Assembly: GCF_042643145.1 (NCBI RefSeq)
Contig: NZ_JBHRSA010000058.1
Span: 71,689-135,688 of the forward strand
DNA: 64,000 bases
Reading direction: 5' to 3'
Source: Virgibacillus_O xinjiangensis
GTDB lineage: Bacteria; Bacillota; Bacilli; Bacillales; Amphibacillaceae
The number at the start of each line of letters is the position of its first letter. Position 1 is the first letter of the stretch. The notes under the pieces were generated by a model, which was given only the letters and a program-made list of their open reading frames with translations, was not told where the DNA came from and did no database searches. Position numbers and translations under genes: made by a program. Shown piece by piece: positions 15,695-24,608 of this stretch.

Positions 15695-16858
15695 ATGGAT
15701 TTCAGTTTACCAGAAGATATCCAATTTCTGCGGGAGAATGTAAGGAAATTTGTCAGAGAAGAAGTAGAGCCGGTTGCTATGCAGATCGAAGAGGAAAACC
15801 AAATTCCGGAAAGCATCATTGAACAGTCGAAAGAGATGGGACTTTTCAGTTTGAGTATACCGGAAGAATATGGCGGACTTGGCCTCGATATGGTCGGGAA
15901 ATGTGCGCTCTATGAAGAACTGGGGAAAACACATAATGGATTTACCACACTGATCGGGGCACATACCGGGATAGGAAGTGTGGGGATTGTGGAGCTTGGT
16001 ACGGAAGAACAGAAGCAGAAATACCTTCCTAAAATGGCCACTGGTGAATGGATCGGTGCCTTCGCCCTCACTGAGCCTAGCGCAGGTTCTAATGCGGCCA
16101 ATTTGAAGACGAGGGCAGTCAGAAAGGGAGATAAATACATTATTAACGGTTCCAAGCATTATATTACCAATGCGGTGGATGGCCACGTATTCACGGTAAT
16201 GGCAGTAACAGACCCGGACAAAGGGGCGAAGGGGATTACTTCCTTCATTGTGGAAAAGGACTTTCCGGGATTCAAATTAGGCAATATTGAGGAGAAAATG
16301 GGCTTGAAGGGGTCGCATTCTGCAGAGCTTTTCTTTGAGGATATGGAAGTGCCGGCAGAAAACGTATTGGGGGAAGAAGGCCAGGGCTATGTCAATGCGC
16401 TGAAGATATTGGCAAACGGTCGTGCCGGGCTGTCCGCACGGAATCTCGGCTCATGTGAGCGCCTGTTGGAACATTGTCTATCCTATGCCAGTGAACGAGA
16501 GCAATTCGGGAAACCGATATTGGAGGTGCAGACGGTACAGAACATGCTGGCAGATATCAGTATGCAGATCGAAGTGCTTCGTTCCATGACCTATCGAGTA
16601 GCCTGGATGACAGACCAGAAGCATCGTGTGGTGAAGGAAGCGGCAATCGCTAAATTATTTGGTTCCGAGGTATATAACAAAGTGGCCGATCTCGCCGTCC
16701 AAATCCATGGAGGAATTGGATATATGAAAGATTACCCGATTGAGCGCTATTACCGGGATGCACGGATTACCAAGATATATGAAGGGACCTCTGAGATTCA
16801 GCGGAATATCATTGCTGGGGAGTTGGTTCGGGAAATGAAAAAGAGTACCGTCCGCTAA
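15695..16858 (+). CDS. Acyl-CoA dehydrogenase (short/medium chain type)
   Basis: 387 residues; AAAGGGG upstream. Full ACAD with FALTEPSAGSNAA near 128-140, the flavin-site segment and the classical IYEGTSEIQRN near 364-374 with the catalytic Glu. It is a close paralogue of the protein at 20684-21832 (shared IPEEYGGLGL/IGL, GRAGLSAR/GRVGLASR and C-terminal motifs). It oxidises acyl-CoA to 2-enoyl-CoA and needs the ETF at 28-30 kb. Third gene of the unit with dehydrogenase and hydratase. Confidence 0.92.
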   Translation: MDFSLPEDIQFLRENVRKFVREEVEPVAMQIEEENQIPESIIEQSKEMGLFSLSIPEEYGGLGLDMVGKCALYEELGKTHNGFTTLIGAHTGIGSVGIVELGTEEQKQKYLPKMATGEWIGAFALTEPSAGSNAANLKTRAVRKGDKYIINGSKHYITNAVDGHVFTVMAVTDPDKGAKGITSFIVEKDFPGFKLGNIEEKMGLKGSHSAELFFEDMEVPAENVLGEEGQGYVNALKILANGRAGLSARNLGSCERLLEHCLSYASEREQFGKPILEVQTVQNMLADISMQIEVLRSMTYRVAWMTDQKHRVVKEAAIAKLFGSEVYNKVADLAVQIHGGIGYMKDYPIERYYRDARITKIYEGTSEIQRNIIAGELVREMKKSTVR

Positions 16859-16891
16859 ACAACTCATTATAAAAAAGGACGGGGGCCGAAG

Positions 16892-17665
16892 ATGAGTCAG
16901 AGCCTTTTAAAAGCGGTCAAGCTGCTGGAGTGTTTCAAGGGAATAAGAGAGTTGTCACTGATGGAATTGGTTGATCAATCCCGATTGCCGAAAACCACCG
17001 TATTCAGGCTGGTCTCTTCGCTGGAAGAGGCCGGTCTGCTGGTCAAGGAAAAGAGATCGAGCCATGAAGTCCGATACAGACTGGGTCTCAAACTTCTTGA
17101 ACTCGGAAACCTTGTAGTTGAACAACTTGATTACAGGAATATAGCGATACCTCATATGTCAGAACTGAACAGAGAGTTGAACGAACTCGTTTTTCTCACA
17201 GTAATGGAAGGGGAAGAAGCAGTTTACGTGGAAAAAATGGACAGTTCCAAGCCCGTACGACTAATCATTAAGACAGGTAGGAGATCTCCGTTATATGCCG
17301 GCTCAGCCCCTAAACTATTATTGGCTCATATGAATCCTTTCTGGCGACAGCAGTATATCGAAAAGATAGAAATACGGAAGCTGAATGAAAACACCATCGG
17401 GAGCAAGGAACTTCTTCAAGAAGAGTTGAGGGGAATCCGAGAATCGGGATACTCCATCAGCCGGTCCGAACATTTTAAGGACACGATGGGCTTCTCCTGT
17501 CCTATCCGGGATTATCAAGGCGATGTCATTGCCGCTGTTGGTGTAAGCATTCCCGTCACCGAATATTCTCCAGACAGGGAGACATTCATTTTGGAGAAAG
17601 CAAAACAAACGGCAGAAGGGATTTCGAGAGACCTGGGATACACAGGAAGTATGGTTCCTGAGTGA
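16892..17665 (+). CDS. IclR-family transcriptional regulator
   Basis: 257 residues; AAAAGGACGGGGG upstream. N-terminal winged helix-turn-helix (LLKAVKLLECF, PKTTVFRLVSSLEEAGLL at ~10-52), a linker, and the C-terminal effector domain with VYVEKMDSS, LYAGSAPKLLLA near 130-140 and GYSISRSEHFKDTMGFSCPI near 187-206. IclR proteins in such clusters sense an acid or acyl-CoA. It is embedded in the beta-oxidation operon and its stop codon overlaps a possible start of the sigma-54 activator frame, so it is likely co-transcribed with its own targets. Confidence 0.92.
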   Translation: MSQSLLKAVKLLECFKGIRELSLMELVDQSRLPKTTVFRLVSSLEEAGLLVKEKRSSHEVRYRLGLKLLELGNLVVEQLDYRNIAIPHMSELNRELNELVFLTVMEGEEAVYVEKMDSSKPVRLIIKTGRRSPLYAGSAPKLLLAHMNPFWRQQYIEKIEIRKLNENTIGSKELLQEELRGIRESGYSISRSEHFKDTMGFSCPIRDYQGDVIAAVGVSIPVTEYSPDRETFILEKAKQTAEGISRDLGYTGSMVPE

Positions 17666-17703
17666 TGGGTGTAGGAAAGTTTCATGGAAGCGGAGGTTTG
17701 GCG

Positions 17704-19380
17704 ATGATAGAAACATATTCCTTGGAGACGGTTCCCTTTCCGGCCTTTGTCCTGGATGCGACAGACAAACTACTTGGATACAGTGGGAAATTGGAAGAGA
17801 TGCTTGGCCAAATATGCACACTGGGTACACCAGTAACTGATTTGTTTTCCATGTGGATGAAAGAAGAAAATTCCAAGCTGATTGAGGCTGTCCATGAAGA
17901 GAGAGTATTTGTTTTTATGGAAAGCAAGCTGGATAAAGAGGGACATAGACTGTTGGTCGGAACAGAAACCGAGGAGCTCTTCCTTCTTCGAAAGCAGAAC
18001 AAAGAACTCCGGAATTTGAACAGGGAGCTAGATGCGGTGATAGAGAATTCCTATGATGGAATCTATATCACCGATGATAAGGGAATGACCTGGAAGACAA
18101 ATTCGGCCATTGAACGAATTACAGCCATTCCCAAAGAATATTACATTGGAAAGAATGTTGATGAACTGGTGGAGCGGGGGATTCTCAAAAATTCCGTTTC
18201 CAAAAAAGCGTTGGAATTGAAACGGACAGTTTCCTATGTGCAGAAGAATTATGCTGGCAAGGAAACGCTTCTGACAGGTACGCCGGTATTTAATGAAGAT
18301 GGCAAAATCGGAAAAATCGTCACCAATATCAGGGACCTTTCCGATCTGAATGAGCTTCAGGAGAAATTATCGAAACTGAATCAGCTGAATGACAGATATA
18401 AAGAAGAGTTGTCACAGTTGAAGAATCAGCAGCAGTCAAAGCGGTTCATCGCTCAGAGTCTGGCCATGAGAAGAATCTTTGAAACGGCTGACAGGATTGC
18501 GAATATAGATGCAACTGTTCTCATTCTCGGTGAAACGGGGGTTGGTAAGGATGTACTGGCCAACTATATCTATGAGGAAAGCACCCGATCAAAGGAAGGG
18601 GAATTCCGCAAAGTAAATTGCGGGGCTATTCCTCCTGAATTGCTCGAGTCGGAACTGTTTGGTTATGAAGCTGGTGCTTTTACCGGTGCAAGCAAAAAGG
18701 GAAAGCCAGGTATGTTCGAACTGGCCGATCAAGGAATCCTCTTTATGGATGAGGTCGGGGAATTGCCGCTCAACCTCCAGGTGAAGTTGCTGCGCGCCAT
18801 TCAGGAAGGAGAGATACAGCGGATTGGCGGTGTTCAGACCAAGAGTGTCAATGTCAGGGTTATTGCTGCGACCAATAGAAATCTCAAGGAAATGGTGGAA
18901 GCCGGTGAATTCCGAGAAGATTTATATTACAGACTGAATGTCATTCCTGTTCATATTCCACCATTGAGGGAGAGGAAGGATGATATCCTGCCGTTGATCC
19001 GGCTATTCTTGAATCAAGTAAACACAAGGTATCGACTAAACAAGAAATTCGATAAAGGAATGAAGGAGTTTTTCCTTTCCTATGAATGGCCTGGTAACAT
19101 CCGGGAATTATCCAATCTTATTGAAAGATTGGCAGTGACGGCAGATGGAGACACCATCCAGATGGATCATCTGCCTGAAGAATATCACCGGCAGGGAGGC
19201 AGGAGAACAAAGGCTGAAATCATGTCGCTTAAGGAAGCTGCCGAATCAGCGGAAAGGGAAATGATTGCCATTGCTGTAGAGAAATATTCAAACACATATG
19301 AGGTTGCAAAGGCATTGAAAACCAGCCAGCCTACAGTTGTCAGGAAAATGAAAAAATATGGGATCAACTTTTATGATTAA
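17704..19380 (+). CDS. Sigma-54-dependent transcriptional activator 2 (PAS-AAA+-Fis HTH)
   Basis: 558 residues from ATG 17704 (GCGGAGG upstream); ATG 17662 would add 14 residues and overlap the IclR stop, with no ribosome site. N-terminal sensor part with a first PAS-like region (~10-100), a clear PAS domain near 115-215 (VIENSYDGIYITDDKG) and a coiled-coil linker (LQEKLSKLNQLNDRYKEELS). AAA+ core: GETGVGKD, a canonical GAFTGA loop, ILFMDEVGEL and REDLYYRLNVIP. C-terminal Fis-like HTH (TYEVAKALKTSQPTVVRKM). It probably activates one or more of the -24/-12 promoters at 6409, 8326 and 20627. Confidence 0.95.
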   Translation: MIETYSLETVPFPAFVLDATDKLLGYSGKLEEMLGQICTLGTPVTDLFSMWMKEENSKLIEAVHEERVFVFMESKLDKEGHRLLVGTETEELFLLRKQNKELRNLNRELDAVIENSYDGIYITDDKGMTWKTNSAIERITAIPKEYYIGKNVDELVERGILKNSVSKKALELKRTVSYVQKNYAGKETLLTGTPVFNEDGKIGKIVTNIRDLSDLNELQEKLSKLNQLNDRYKEELSQLKNQQQSKRFIAQSLAMRRIFETADRIANIDATVLILGETGVGKDVLANYIYEESTRSKEGEFRKVNCGAIPPELLESELFGYEAGAFTGASKKGKPGMFELADQGILFMDEVGELPLNLQVKLLRAIQEGEIQRIGGVQTKSVNVRVIAATNRNLKEMVEAGEFREDLYYRLNVIPVHIPPLRERKDDILPLIRLFLNQVNTRYRLNKKFDKGMKEFFLSYEWPGNIRELSNLIERLAVTADGDTIQMDHLPEEYHRQGGRRTKAEIMSLKEAAESAEREMIAIAVEKYSNTYEVAKALKTSQPTVVRKMKKYGINFYD

Positions 19381-19400
19381 TAAAAAAGGGGATGTGTTAT

Positions 19401-20348
19401 ATGAAAATCGGCGTGGCCGGAGCTGGAGCTGTCGGCAGCTTCTTTGGCGGTACCCTTCAAAAAGGAGGGCATGATGTTACCTTTTTGGCAAGGGGTAAAA
19501 ACCTTGAGGTCCTGAAGGCTAATGGGCTTTCGATTAAGGGGGAGAAAGAGGAAATACATATAGACGGAACATTCACCGATGATGTTGCTGAATTGGCTGA
19601 TTCGGACCTTGTTTTGTTTTGTGTTAAATCCAACGATACAGGCCAAATGGGCAGGCAACTGCATTCAATCCTGAATAAAGACGCCCTAATATTGACCCTG
19701 CAGAATGGTGTGGATAATGAAGAAGTACTACAGGAAATCTTCGAACCGGAAAAAGTGCTGTCTGCAGCAACCTATGTTCAGGCATTCAGGGAAGCCCCCG
19801 GTCAAATACGCCAACAGGGGAGAGTGAAACTGGTAATAGGTGAACTGGATCCAAACATGGCAGAAAGGACTCAATATCTAGCAGAAGCCCTCCATCGTAC
19901 AGGAGTGGATACTAAATACGCGAGTAACATACTAGAGAAAAAATGGCGGAAGCTGCTGTGGAATGTAACATTCAATCCTCTTTCGGCTGCGGCGGGGGCG
20001 AGGGTTGGAGAAGTGCTTGATTCTCCCGCGCTACGCCAGACGGCGGAAGCCATTTGCAGGGAGGCACTGGGCACTGCCGCTGCTATCGGAATTAAAATGG
20101 ACATGGATCGTGCTTTTTCCACCATTTTTTCCAATGCGGAGCTGGCCAGGGAGCACCGGACCTCCATGCTTCAGGACCGGCTGCAGGGACGGCAGATGGA
20201 AGTGGAGTCCATGTGCGGCTATATTGTTAAAAAAGCCAGTGAGATGGGAGTGCAAGTTCCGACGTTGACAACAATCTATCATTTGTTGACCTTTGTAAAC
20301 GATGGCAATCCGGAAATAAATACAATAGATGGAGCACCAATCAAATAA
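19401..20348 (+). CDS. Ketopantoate reductase (PanE/ApbA)-family protein
   Basis: 315 residues from ATG 19401 (AAAAAAGGGG upstream). N-terminal NADP-binding motif GVAGAGAVGSFFGG, LQNGVDNEE near 100, KKWRKLLWNVTFNPLSA near 180-196 containing the catalytic-Lys region, and the C-terminal ketopantoate reductase domain with E..SMCGYIV near 270. True PanE makes pantoate for CoA synthesis; many paralogues reduce other 2-oxo or 2-oxoacyl substrates. Located 20 bp after a catabolic sigma-54 activator and far from any pan genes, a catabolic role or a role in supplying CoA for thioester catabolism are both possible. Confidence 0.82.
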   Translation: MKIGVAGAGAVGSFFGGTLQKGGHDVTFLARGKNLEVLKANGLSIKGEKEEIHIDGTFTDDVAELADSDLVLFCVKSNDTGQMGRQLHSILNKDALILTLQNGVDNEEVLQEIFEPEKVLSAATYVQAFREAPGQIRQQGRVKLVIGELDPNMAERTQYLAEALHRTGVDTKYASNILEKKWRKLLWNVTFNPLSAAAGARVGEVLDSPALRQTAEAICREALGTAAAIGIKMDMDRAFSTIFSNAELAREHRTSMLQDRLQGRQMEVESMCGYIVKKASEMGVQVPTLTTIYHLLTFVNDGNPEINTIDGAPIK

Positions 20349-20419
20349 TGAGGAAACGTACGCGCATCTTACACTCAGGTTTAAGAATGTGGAGCAGGAC
20401 CACCCGAATAGTCTGCCAA

Positions 20420-20441
20420 GACCTTCAGGGGGTCCTTTTTT
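20420..20441 (+). terminator. Probable intrinsic terminator after the PanE-like gene
   Basis: GACC and GGTC arms (AGACCTTCAGGGGGTCC) followed by TTTTTT. The stem is short, so read-through is possible. Confidence 0.55.
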
Positions 20442-20449
20442 AACTGTTT

Positions 20450-20467
20450 CGATTCAATAATGAATCG
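20450..20467 (+). promoter_or_regulatory. Palindromic upstream activator site 1
   Basis: CGATTCAATAATGAATCG is a perfect 7-bp inverted repeat with ATAA centre. A half-site AATGAATCG lies at 20478-20486 and a second palindrome at 20513. Located about 160-180 bp upstream of the -24/-12 promoter, this is a typical enhancer arrangement for a sigma-54 activator. Confidence 0.6.
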
Positions 20468-20512
20468 ATAATCCAAAAATGAATCGAAAAAACAGGTGAT
20501 TACCGCGTTATT

Positions 20513-20528
20513 GATTCAATTATGAATT
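20513..20528 (+). promoter_or_regulatory. Palindromic upstream activator site 2
   Basis: GATTCAATTATGAATT repeats the GATTCA-N4-TGAATC pattern of site 1 with one mismatch, about 100 bp upstream of the -24 element. Confidence 0.55.
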
Positions 20529-20585
20529 TTTTATTGATACAAATGGAAACATTCAAAAGTGTCTAATATTTTTAAACCCTTGATA

Positions 20586-20599
20586 TGAAAGCGTTTACT
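20586..20599 (+). promoter_or_regulatory. cre site (CcpA)
   Basis: TGAAAGCGTTTACT matches 13 of 14 consensus positions. It lies between the palindromic activator sites and the -24/-12 promoter, where bound CcpA could block DNA looping. Confidence 0.65.
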
Positions 20600-20626
20600 T
20601 GCAATAGTGGTCTATTCGGGGGAGAG

Positions 20627-20643
20627 TTGGCATGATATTTGCA
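20627..20643 (+). promoter_or_regulatory. Sigma-54 (-24/-12) promoter of the ACAD/TRAP operon
   Basis: TTGGCATGATATTTGCA has GG at 20629-20630 and GC at 20641-20642 with 10 bp between, almost identical to the 8326 promoter. It is 41 bp upstream of the ATG at 20684. Confidence 0.88.
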
Positions 20644-20683
20644 ATATAATTAGTGAACATCATAAAACAGGGAGGAATTAATC

Positions 20684-21832
20684 ATGACGGTGGCTGTAAC
20701 GGACGAATTGCAACAAATGAAAACAATGATAAAAAACTTTGCAGACAAAGAAGTGGAACCATATGCACAACAGATTGAAGATGAGGATGCTCTCCCACAA
20801 CATTTAATCGAAAAGGCAAAAGAGCTGGGATTGTTCGGGATCAGCATCCCTGAGGAATATGGCGGGATTGGATTGAATGCAGTTGGCAAGACGGTCGTAC
20901 TCGAGCAGCTGGGGAGGACGCATAATGGATTCGTCTCATTGATCAGTGCCCATACAGGGATTGGAAGCACCGGCCTGGTCAAACTGGCATCCGATTACTT
21001 GAAACAGAAATATCTTCCGGACATGGCTGCTGGAAATAAAATAGGCGCTTTTGCCCTGTCTGAACCTGGTGCTGGCTCTGATGCGACCAACCTATCCACA
21101 CAAGCGGAGAAACGGGGGGACAGCTGGATACTGAATGGAACCAAACATTTCATCACGAATGCTCCAGTTGCCGACGTGTTTACGGTGTTTGCTTTGACTG
21201 ACAAGGAAAAGGGAGCGAAAGGCGGCATAACTGCTTTTCTAGTAGAACGTGATTTTCCAGGATTGATCATTGGAAAGAAAGACAAAAAAATGGGGCTGCG
21301 CGGGTCTTATACAGCACAGTTGATTTTTGAAGACTGCGTCGTACCAGAGGAAAATGTCATCGGCGAAGTGGGCATGGGCTATATGAACGCCTTGAAGATT
21401 CTCGGAGAAGGTAGAGTAGGGTTGGCATCAAGGGCTGTAGGCTCCTGTGACAAGCTGATTGAGCTGTCTGCCTCTTACGCAAAGGAGCGCGTCCAGTTCG
21501 GAAAGCCGATTGCCGAGAACCAGGCCATTCAATGGATGCTGGCCGATATGGCCACAGAGACCGAGGCAGCTCGTGCACTTACAATGAAAGCCGCTGAAAT
21601 GATCGATGAAGGAAAGAAAGTAATCAAGGAAGCTGCCATGGCAAAACTGTTTGCTTCCGAGGTTTTCAACAAGGTTGCTGACAAAGCATTGCAGATTCAT
21701 GGAGGAATCGGCTATATCGGAGAATATCCAGTGGAACGTTTTTACCGTGACGCACGGATAACAAAGATTTATGAAGGAACGAATGAAATACAGCGCCTGA
21801 TTGTAGCAAGAAAAATTCTGGATGAAAATTGA
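20684..21832 (+). CDS. Acyl-CoA dehydrogenase
   Basis: 382 residues; AGGGAGG upstream. Complete ACAD with FALSEPGAGSDATN near 125-138 and IYEGTNEIQR near 362-371, including the catalytic Glu. Paralogue of the enzyme at 15695. First gene of an 11-kb operon behind the third sigma-54 promoter. Likely short-chain or branched acyl-CoA substrate; the electron acceptor EtfBA is encoded in the same operon. Confidence 0.93.
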   Translation: MTVAVTDELQQMKTMIKNFADKEVEPYAQQIEDEDALPQHLIEKAKELGLFGISIPEEYGGIGLNAVGKTVVLEQLGRTHNGFVSLISAHTGIGSTGLVKLASDYLKQKYLPDMAAGNKIGAFALSEPGAGSDATNLSTQAEKRGDSWILNGTKHFITNAPVADVFTVFALTDKEKGAKGGITAFLVERDFPGLIIGKKDKKMGLRGSYTAQLIFEDCVVPEENVIGEVGMGYMNALKILGEGRVGLASRAVGSCDKLIELSASYAKERVQFGKPIAENQAIQWMLADMATETEAARALTMKAAEMIDEGKKVIKEAAMAKLFASEVFNKVADKALQIHGGIGYIGEYPVERFYRDARITKIYEGTNEIQRLIVARKILDEN

Positions 21833-21840
21833 GGTGGAAC

Positions 21841-22611
21841 ATGAACACTTTTGATTTGTTTCAATTGAAAGGGAAGGTCGCGCTTATTACTGGAGGAGGC
21901 AGGGGAATCGGCTTCCAGATTGCCGAGGCATTATCTGATGCTGGCTGCTCGATTGCCGTGTGTTCAAGGAAATTAGAGGCATGTGAAGCGGCAGCAGCAG
22001 AACTCTCAGCAAAGGGAGTGGATGCTAAAGCCTATGCATGTGATCTGGGGAATGCAGAAGATATTGACCGAGCAATTCAGGATGTGCTCGCAGATTTCGG
22101 TAAGATTGATATTCTTGTGAACAACAGCGGTACAACCTGGGGGGCAAATGTCGAGGACATGCCATTGGAAGCATGGGAAAAAGTGATGCGGGTGAATGTC
22201 ACCGGAACCTTCCTTATGTCCCAGGCTGTAGGGAAGACGATGATCGAGCGGGGGGCAGGAAAGATCATCAATATAGCATCTGCTGCTGGGCTGAAAGCTG
22301 AGCCACCGGAAGTATTGAATGCCATAGGCTATAGCACCAGTAAGGCTGCTGTGGTACATTTCACGAAAGACTTGGCCAGGAAGTGGGCACAGTATGGCAT
22401 TTATGTCAATGCAATTGCGCCGGGATTCTTCCCGACCAAGATGACGAAGGCGGTTCTGGAAAAAAGCGGGGATACCATAAAGGATAAGAATCCGCTGAAC
22501 AGGATTGGCGATGACCATGCCATTAAAGGGACTGCTCTGCTGCTTGCGACAGAGGCAAGTGACTTCATAACAGGCCAGGTACTTAGCGTGGACGGCGGCA
22601 GTACGTTATAG
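21841..22611 (+). CDS. SDR-family oxidoreductase
   Basis: 256 residues from ATG 21841, with GAGGTGG upstream; the in-frame TTG at 21829 lies in the previous gene. Classical SDR: TGGGRGIG near 15-22, NNSG near 94, catalytic GYSTSK near 161-166 and C-terminal TGQVLSVDGGS. It closely resembles the protein at 37511-38284 across its length (shared NNSGTxWGA, MPLEA, VNVTGTFLMSQA, APGFFPTKM), so the two are paralogues. Probably oxidises a hydroxyacyl-CoA or related alcohol. Only 8 bp separate it from the ACAD gene. Confidence 0.9.
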   Translation: MNTFDLFQLKGKVALITGGGRGIGFQIAEALSDAGCSIAVCSRKLEACEAAAAELSAKGVDAKAYACDLGNAEDIDRAIQDVLADFGKIDILVNNSGTTWGANVEDMPLEAWEKVMRVNVTGTFLMSQAVGKTMIERGAGKIINIASAAGLKAEPPEVLNAIGYSTSKAAVVHFTKDLARKWAQYGIYVNAIAPGFFPTKMTKAVLEKSGDTIKDKNPLNRIGDDHAIKGTALLLATEASDFITGQVLSVDGGSTL

Positions 22612-22628
22612 GAAATGGGGTGAATGAC

Positions 22629-24593
22629 ATGTCAGCTGAGGCCGTAAATACTGGGAAAATCGACACTACTATTGAGGAAAAACCGTCGTATGCAGAAGAG
22701 GTTTGGAAAAACAGAAAGGTTAAATGGAATAAGTCCAGGTTCATCGTCCTGCTGATCTCCCTACTGGCTGTGGGATTATCTGTTTTTCATATATACACAG
22801 CTGGTTTCGGTACACTGCCATCTTGGGAGCAGCGTAGTGTTCATGTTTTATGGGCGATGTTATTGATCTTTTTGTTGTTTCCTTTCCGCAAAGGAAAAAG
22901 TTTTGGAATCATCGATATTGTGGTCGTTCTGCTCACAGTGGTGACAGCCACATACATGATTGGCCAGGCGGAAGCCATTCAAAGCAGGCAGGGGAACATC
23001 AATAGTTCAGACATGCTGTTCGGTTCTCTGTTTATCGCACTGGTACTGGAAGCAACCAGAAGAACAAATGGTATTTTGATGGCTGGCATTGGCATCTTCT
23101 TCCTAATCTACACCATGTTCGGGCAATACTTTCCAGGTGCTTTGGCACATCCCGGTATCCGCTATGAGAAAATGGTGGATCATATGTTCAGCGGTACTCT
23201 GGGAATCTTCAGTGAACCGATTTATGTAAGTTCCACGGTATTGATCTTATTTGTCATCTTCGGCTCCTTTTTGATGAGGTCAGGAGGGGGACAGTTCTTC
23301 ACGGATGCAGCATTCGGCTTGCTTGGAAACAAGACAGGAGGTCCCGCCCTTTCATCCGTCGGTTCCAGTGCCCTGGTAGCTACCATTACAGGGAATGGGG
23401 CAGCGAATGCCGCTATTACAGGATCATTTACCATACCGTTAATGAAGAAGCTTGGGTATAACAAAAAGTTTTCCGCGGCAGTGGAAGCGGTTGCTTCCCA
23501 AGGCGGGCAAATCATGCCGCCGATCATGGGAGCTTCCGTGTTCATCATGGCGGAAACCATCGGCATCCCGTACATACAGCTGGCATTATTTGCCTTGATA
23601 CCAGCTGTCATTTACTTCTTCATCGCAGGAATGGTGGTTTATTTCCATGCAAAACGCATGAAGATGGCTGGTATTCCGAAAGATCAGCTGCCAGACTTTA
23701 AAATGGTGCTGCTGAAGCAGGGGTATTTGTTCCTGCCGATTCTGATCATCATCGGGTTGATGGTCTATGGCTTCAGTCCCATGAAGGCAGGCTTCTACGC
23801 TGTTATAGCCACACTTGTCCTAAGCTGGGTACGGAAAGCAACACGGATGAATTTTCTGGATGTCCTTGCAGCCTTGGAAAGTGGTGCGAGAAGTGCATTG
23901 ACCGTAATTGCAGCCTGTGCGACAGCTGGTATCATCGTAGGAGCTGTGTCACTGACAGGGCTTGGCATTACATTTTCCAGGTTTGTCATTGATGTAGCGG
24001 GACAGAATTTGCTGCTTCTGCTGATCCTGGTAGCTATTGCTTCCATCATTATGGGGATGGGGATGCCTACTGTTTCCGCTTATGTCATCCTGGCGGTATT
24101 GGGGGCCCCGGCCTTGATTGAACTTAATGTAAATCCTGTGGCAGCGCATATGTTTGTTTTCTACTTTGGTGTCCTATCCGGATTGACGCCTCCGGTTGCA
24201 ATTACTGCATATACCACAGCCGGAATAGCAGGTGCAGACCCATTCAAGACAGCCCTATATGCGATAAAAATTGGTCTAGGAGGTTTCTTCGTACCGTTCA
24301 TATTCGCCTATAATCCTGTGTTGCTTATGCAGGGAGGAAGTACGGTTGAAATTATCGTCGCAATTGGAAGCGCATTCACCAGCTGTATCTTTTTTGCAGC
24401 TGCCCTGGAGGGGTATCTGTTTGGTGACCTTGTACCGATTAAGAGAGTCATCAGTCTACTTGCTGCCGTATTCCTAGTGATGCCGGGGGTTTATGGGGAT
24501 TTCATCGGACTTGCATTGGCTCTAGGATTAGTCATTTATCAGTGGAAGATGAGAAAAGCCGGCATAGAAGAAATGAAAAAAATAATTGGTTGA
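22629..24593 (+). CDS. TRAP transporter fused permease (4TM-12TM, TAXI type)
   Basis: 654 residues; ATG 22629 is preferred over GTG 22620 because ATGGGGTG then has normal spacing. A cytosolic N-terminus is followed by about four helices equivalent to the small DctQ subunit and then the large DctM-like part, with ALVATITGNGAANAAITG near 265, SQGGQIMPPIMGASVF near 295-310 and MGMGMPTVSAYVI near 480. TRAP-TAXI systems use an ion gradient to import organic acids delivered by a binding protein, encoded by the next gene. It probably imports the acid degraded by this operon. Confidence 0.93.
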   Translation: MSAEAVNTGKIDTTIEEKPSYAEEVWKNRKVKWNKSRFIVLLISLLAVGLSVFHIYTAGFGTLPSWEQRSVHVLWAMLLIFLLFPFRKGKSFGIIDIVVVLLTVVTATYMIGQAEAIQSRQGNINSSDMLFGSLFIALVLEATRRTNGILMAGIGIFFLIYTMFGQYFPGALAHPGIRYEKMVDHMFSGTLGIFSEPIYVSSTVLILFVIFGSFLMRSGGGQFFTDAAFGLLGNKTGGPALSSVGSSALVATITGNGAANAAITGSFTIPLMKKLGYNKKFSAAVEAVASQGGQIMPPIMGASVFIMAETIGIPYIQLALFALIPAVIYFFIAGMVVYFHAKRMKMAGIPKDQLPDFKMVLLKQGYLFLPILIIIGLMVYGFSPMKAGFYAVIATLVLSWVRKATRMNFLDVLAALESGARSALTVIAACATAGIIVGAVSLTGLGITFSRFVIDVAGQNLLLLLILVAIASIIMGMGMPTVSAYVILAVLGAPALIELNVNPVAAHMFVFYFGVLSGLTPPVAITAYTTAGIAGADPFKTALYAIKIGLGGFFVPFIFAYNPVLLMQGGSTVEIIVAIGSAFTSCIFFAAALEGYLFGDLVPIKRVISLLAAVFLVMPGVYGDFIGLALALGLVIYQWKMRKAGIEEMKKIIG

Positions 24594-24608
24594 ATGGAAG
24601 GTGAAAAC

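Noticed and set aside
20349..20420. Possible small RNA gene before the terminator
   Set aside because: No promoter or conserved structure is visible; the sequence is better read as the 3' leader of the PanE-like transcript.
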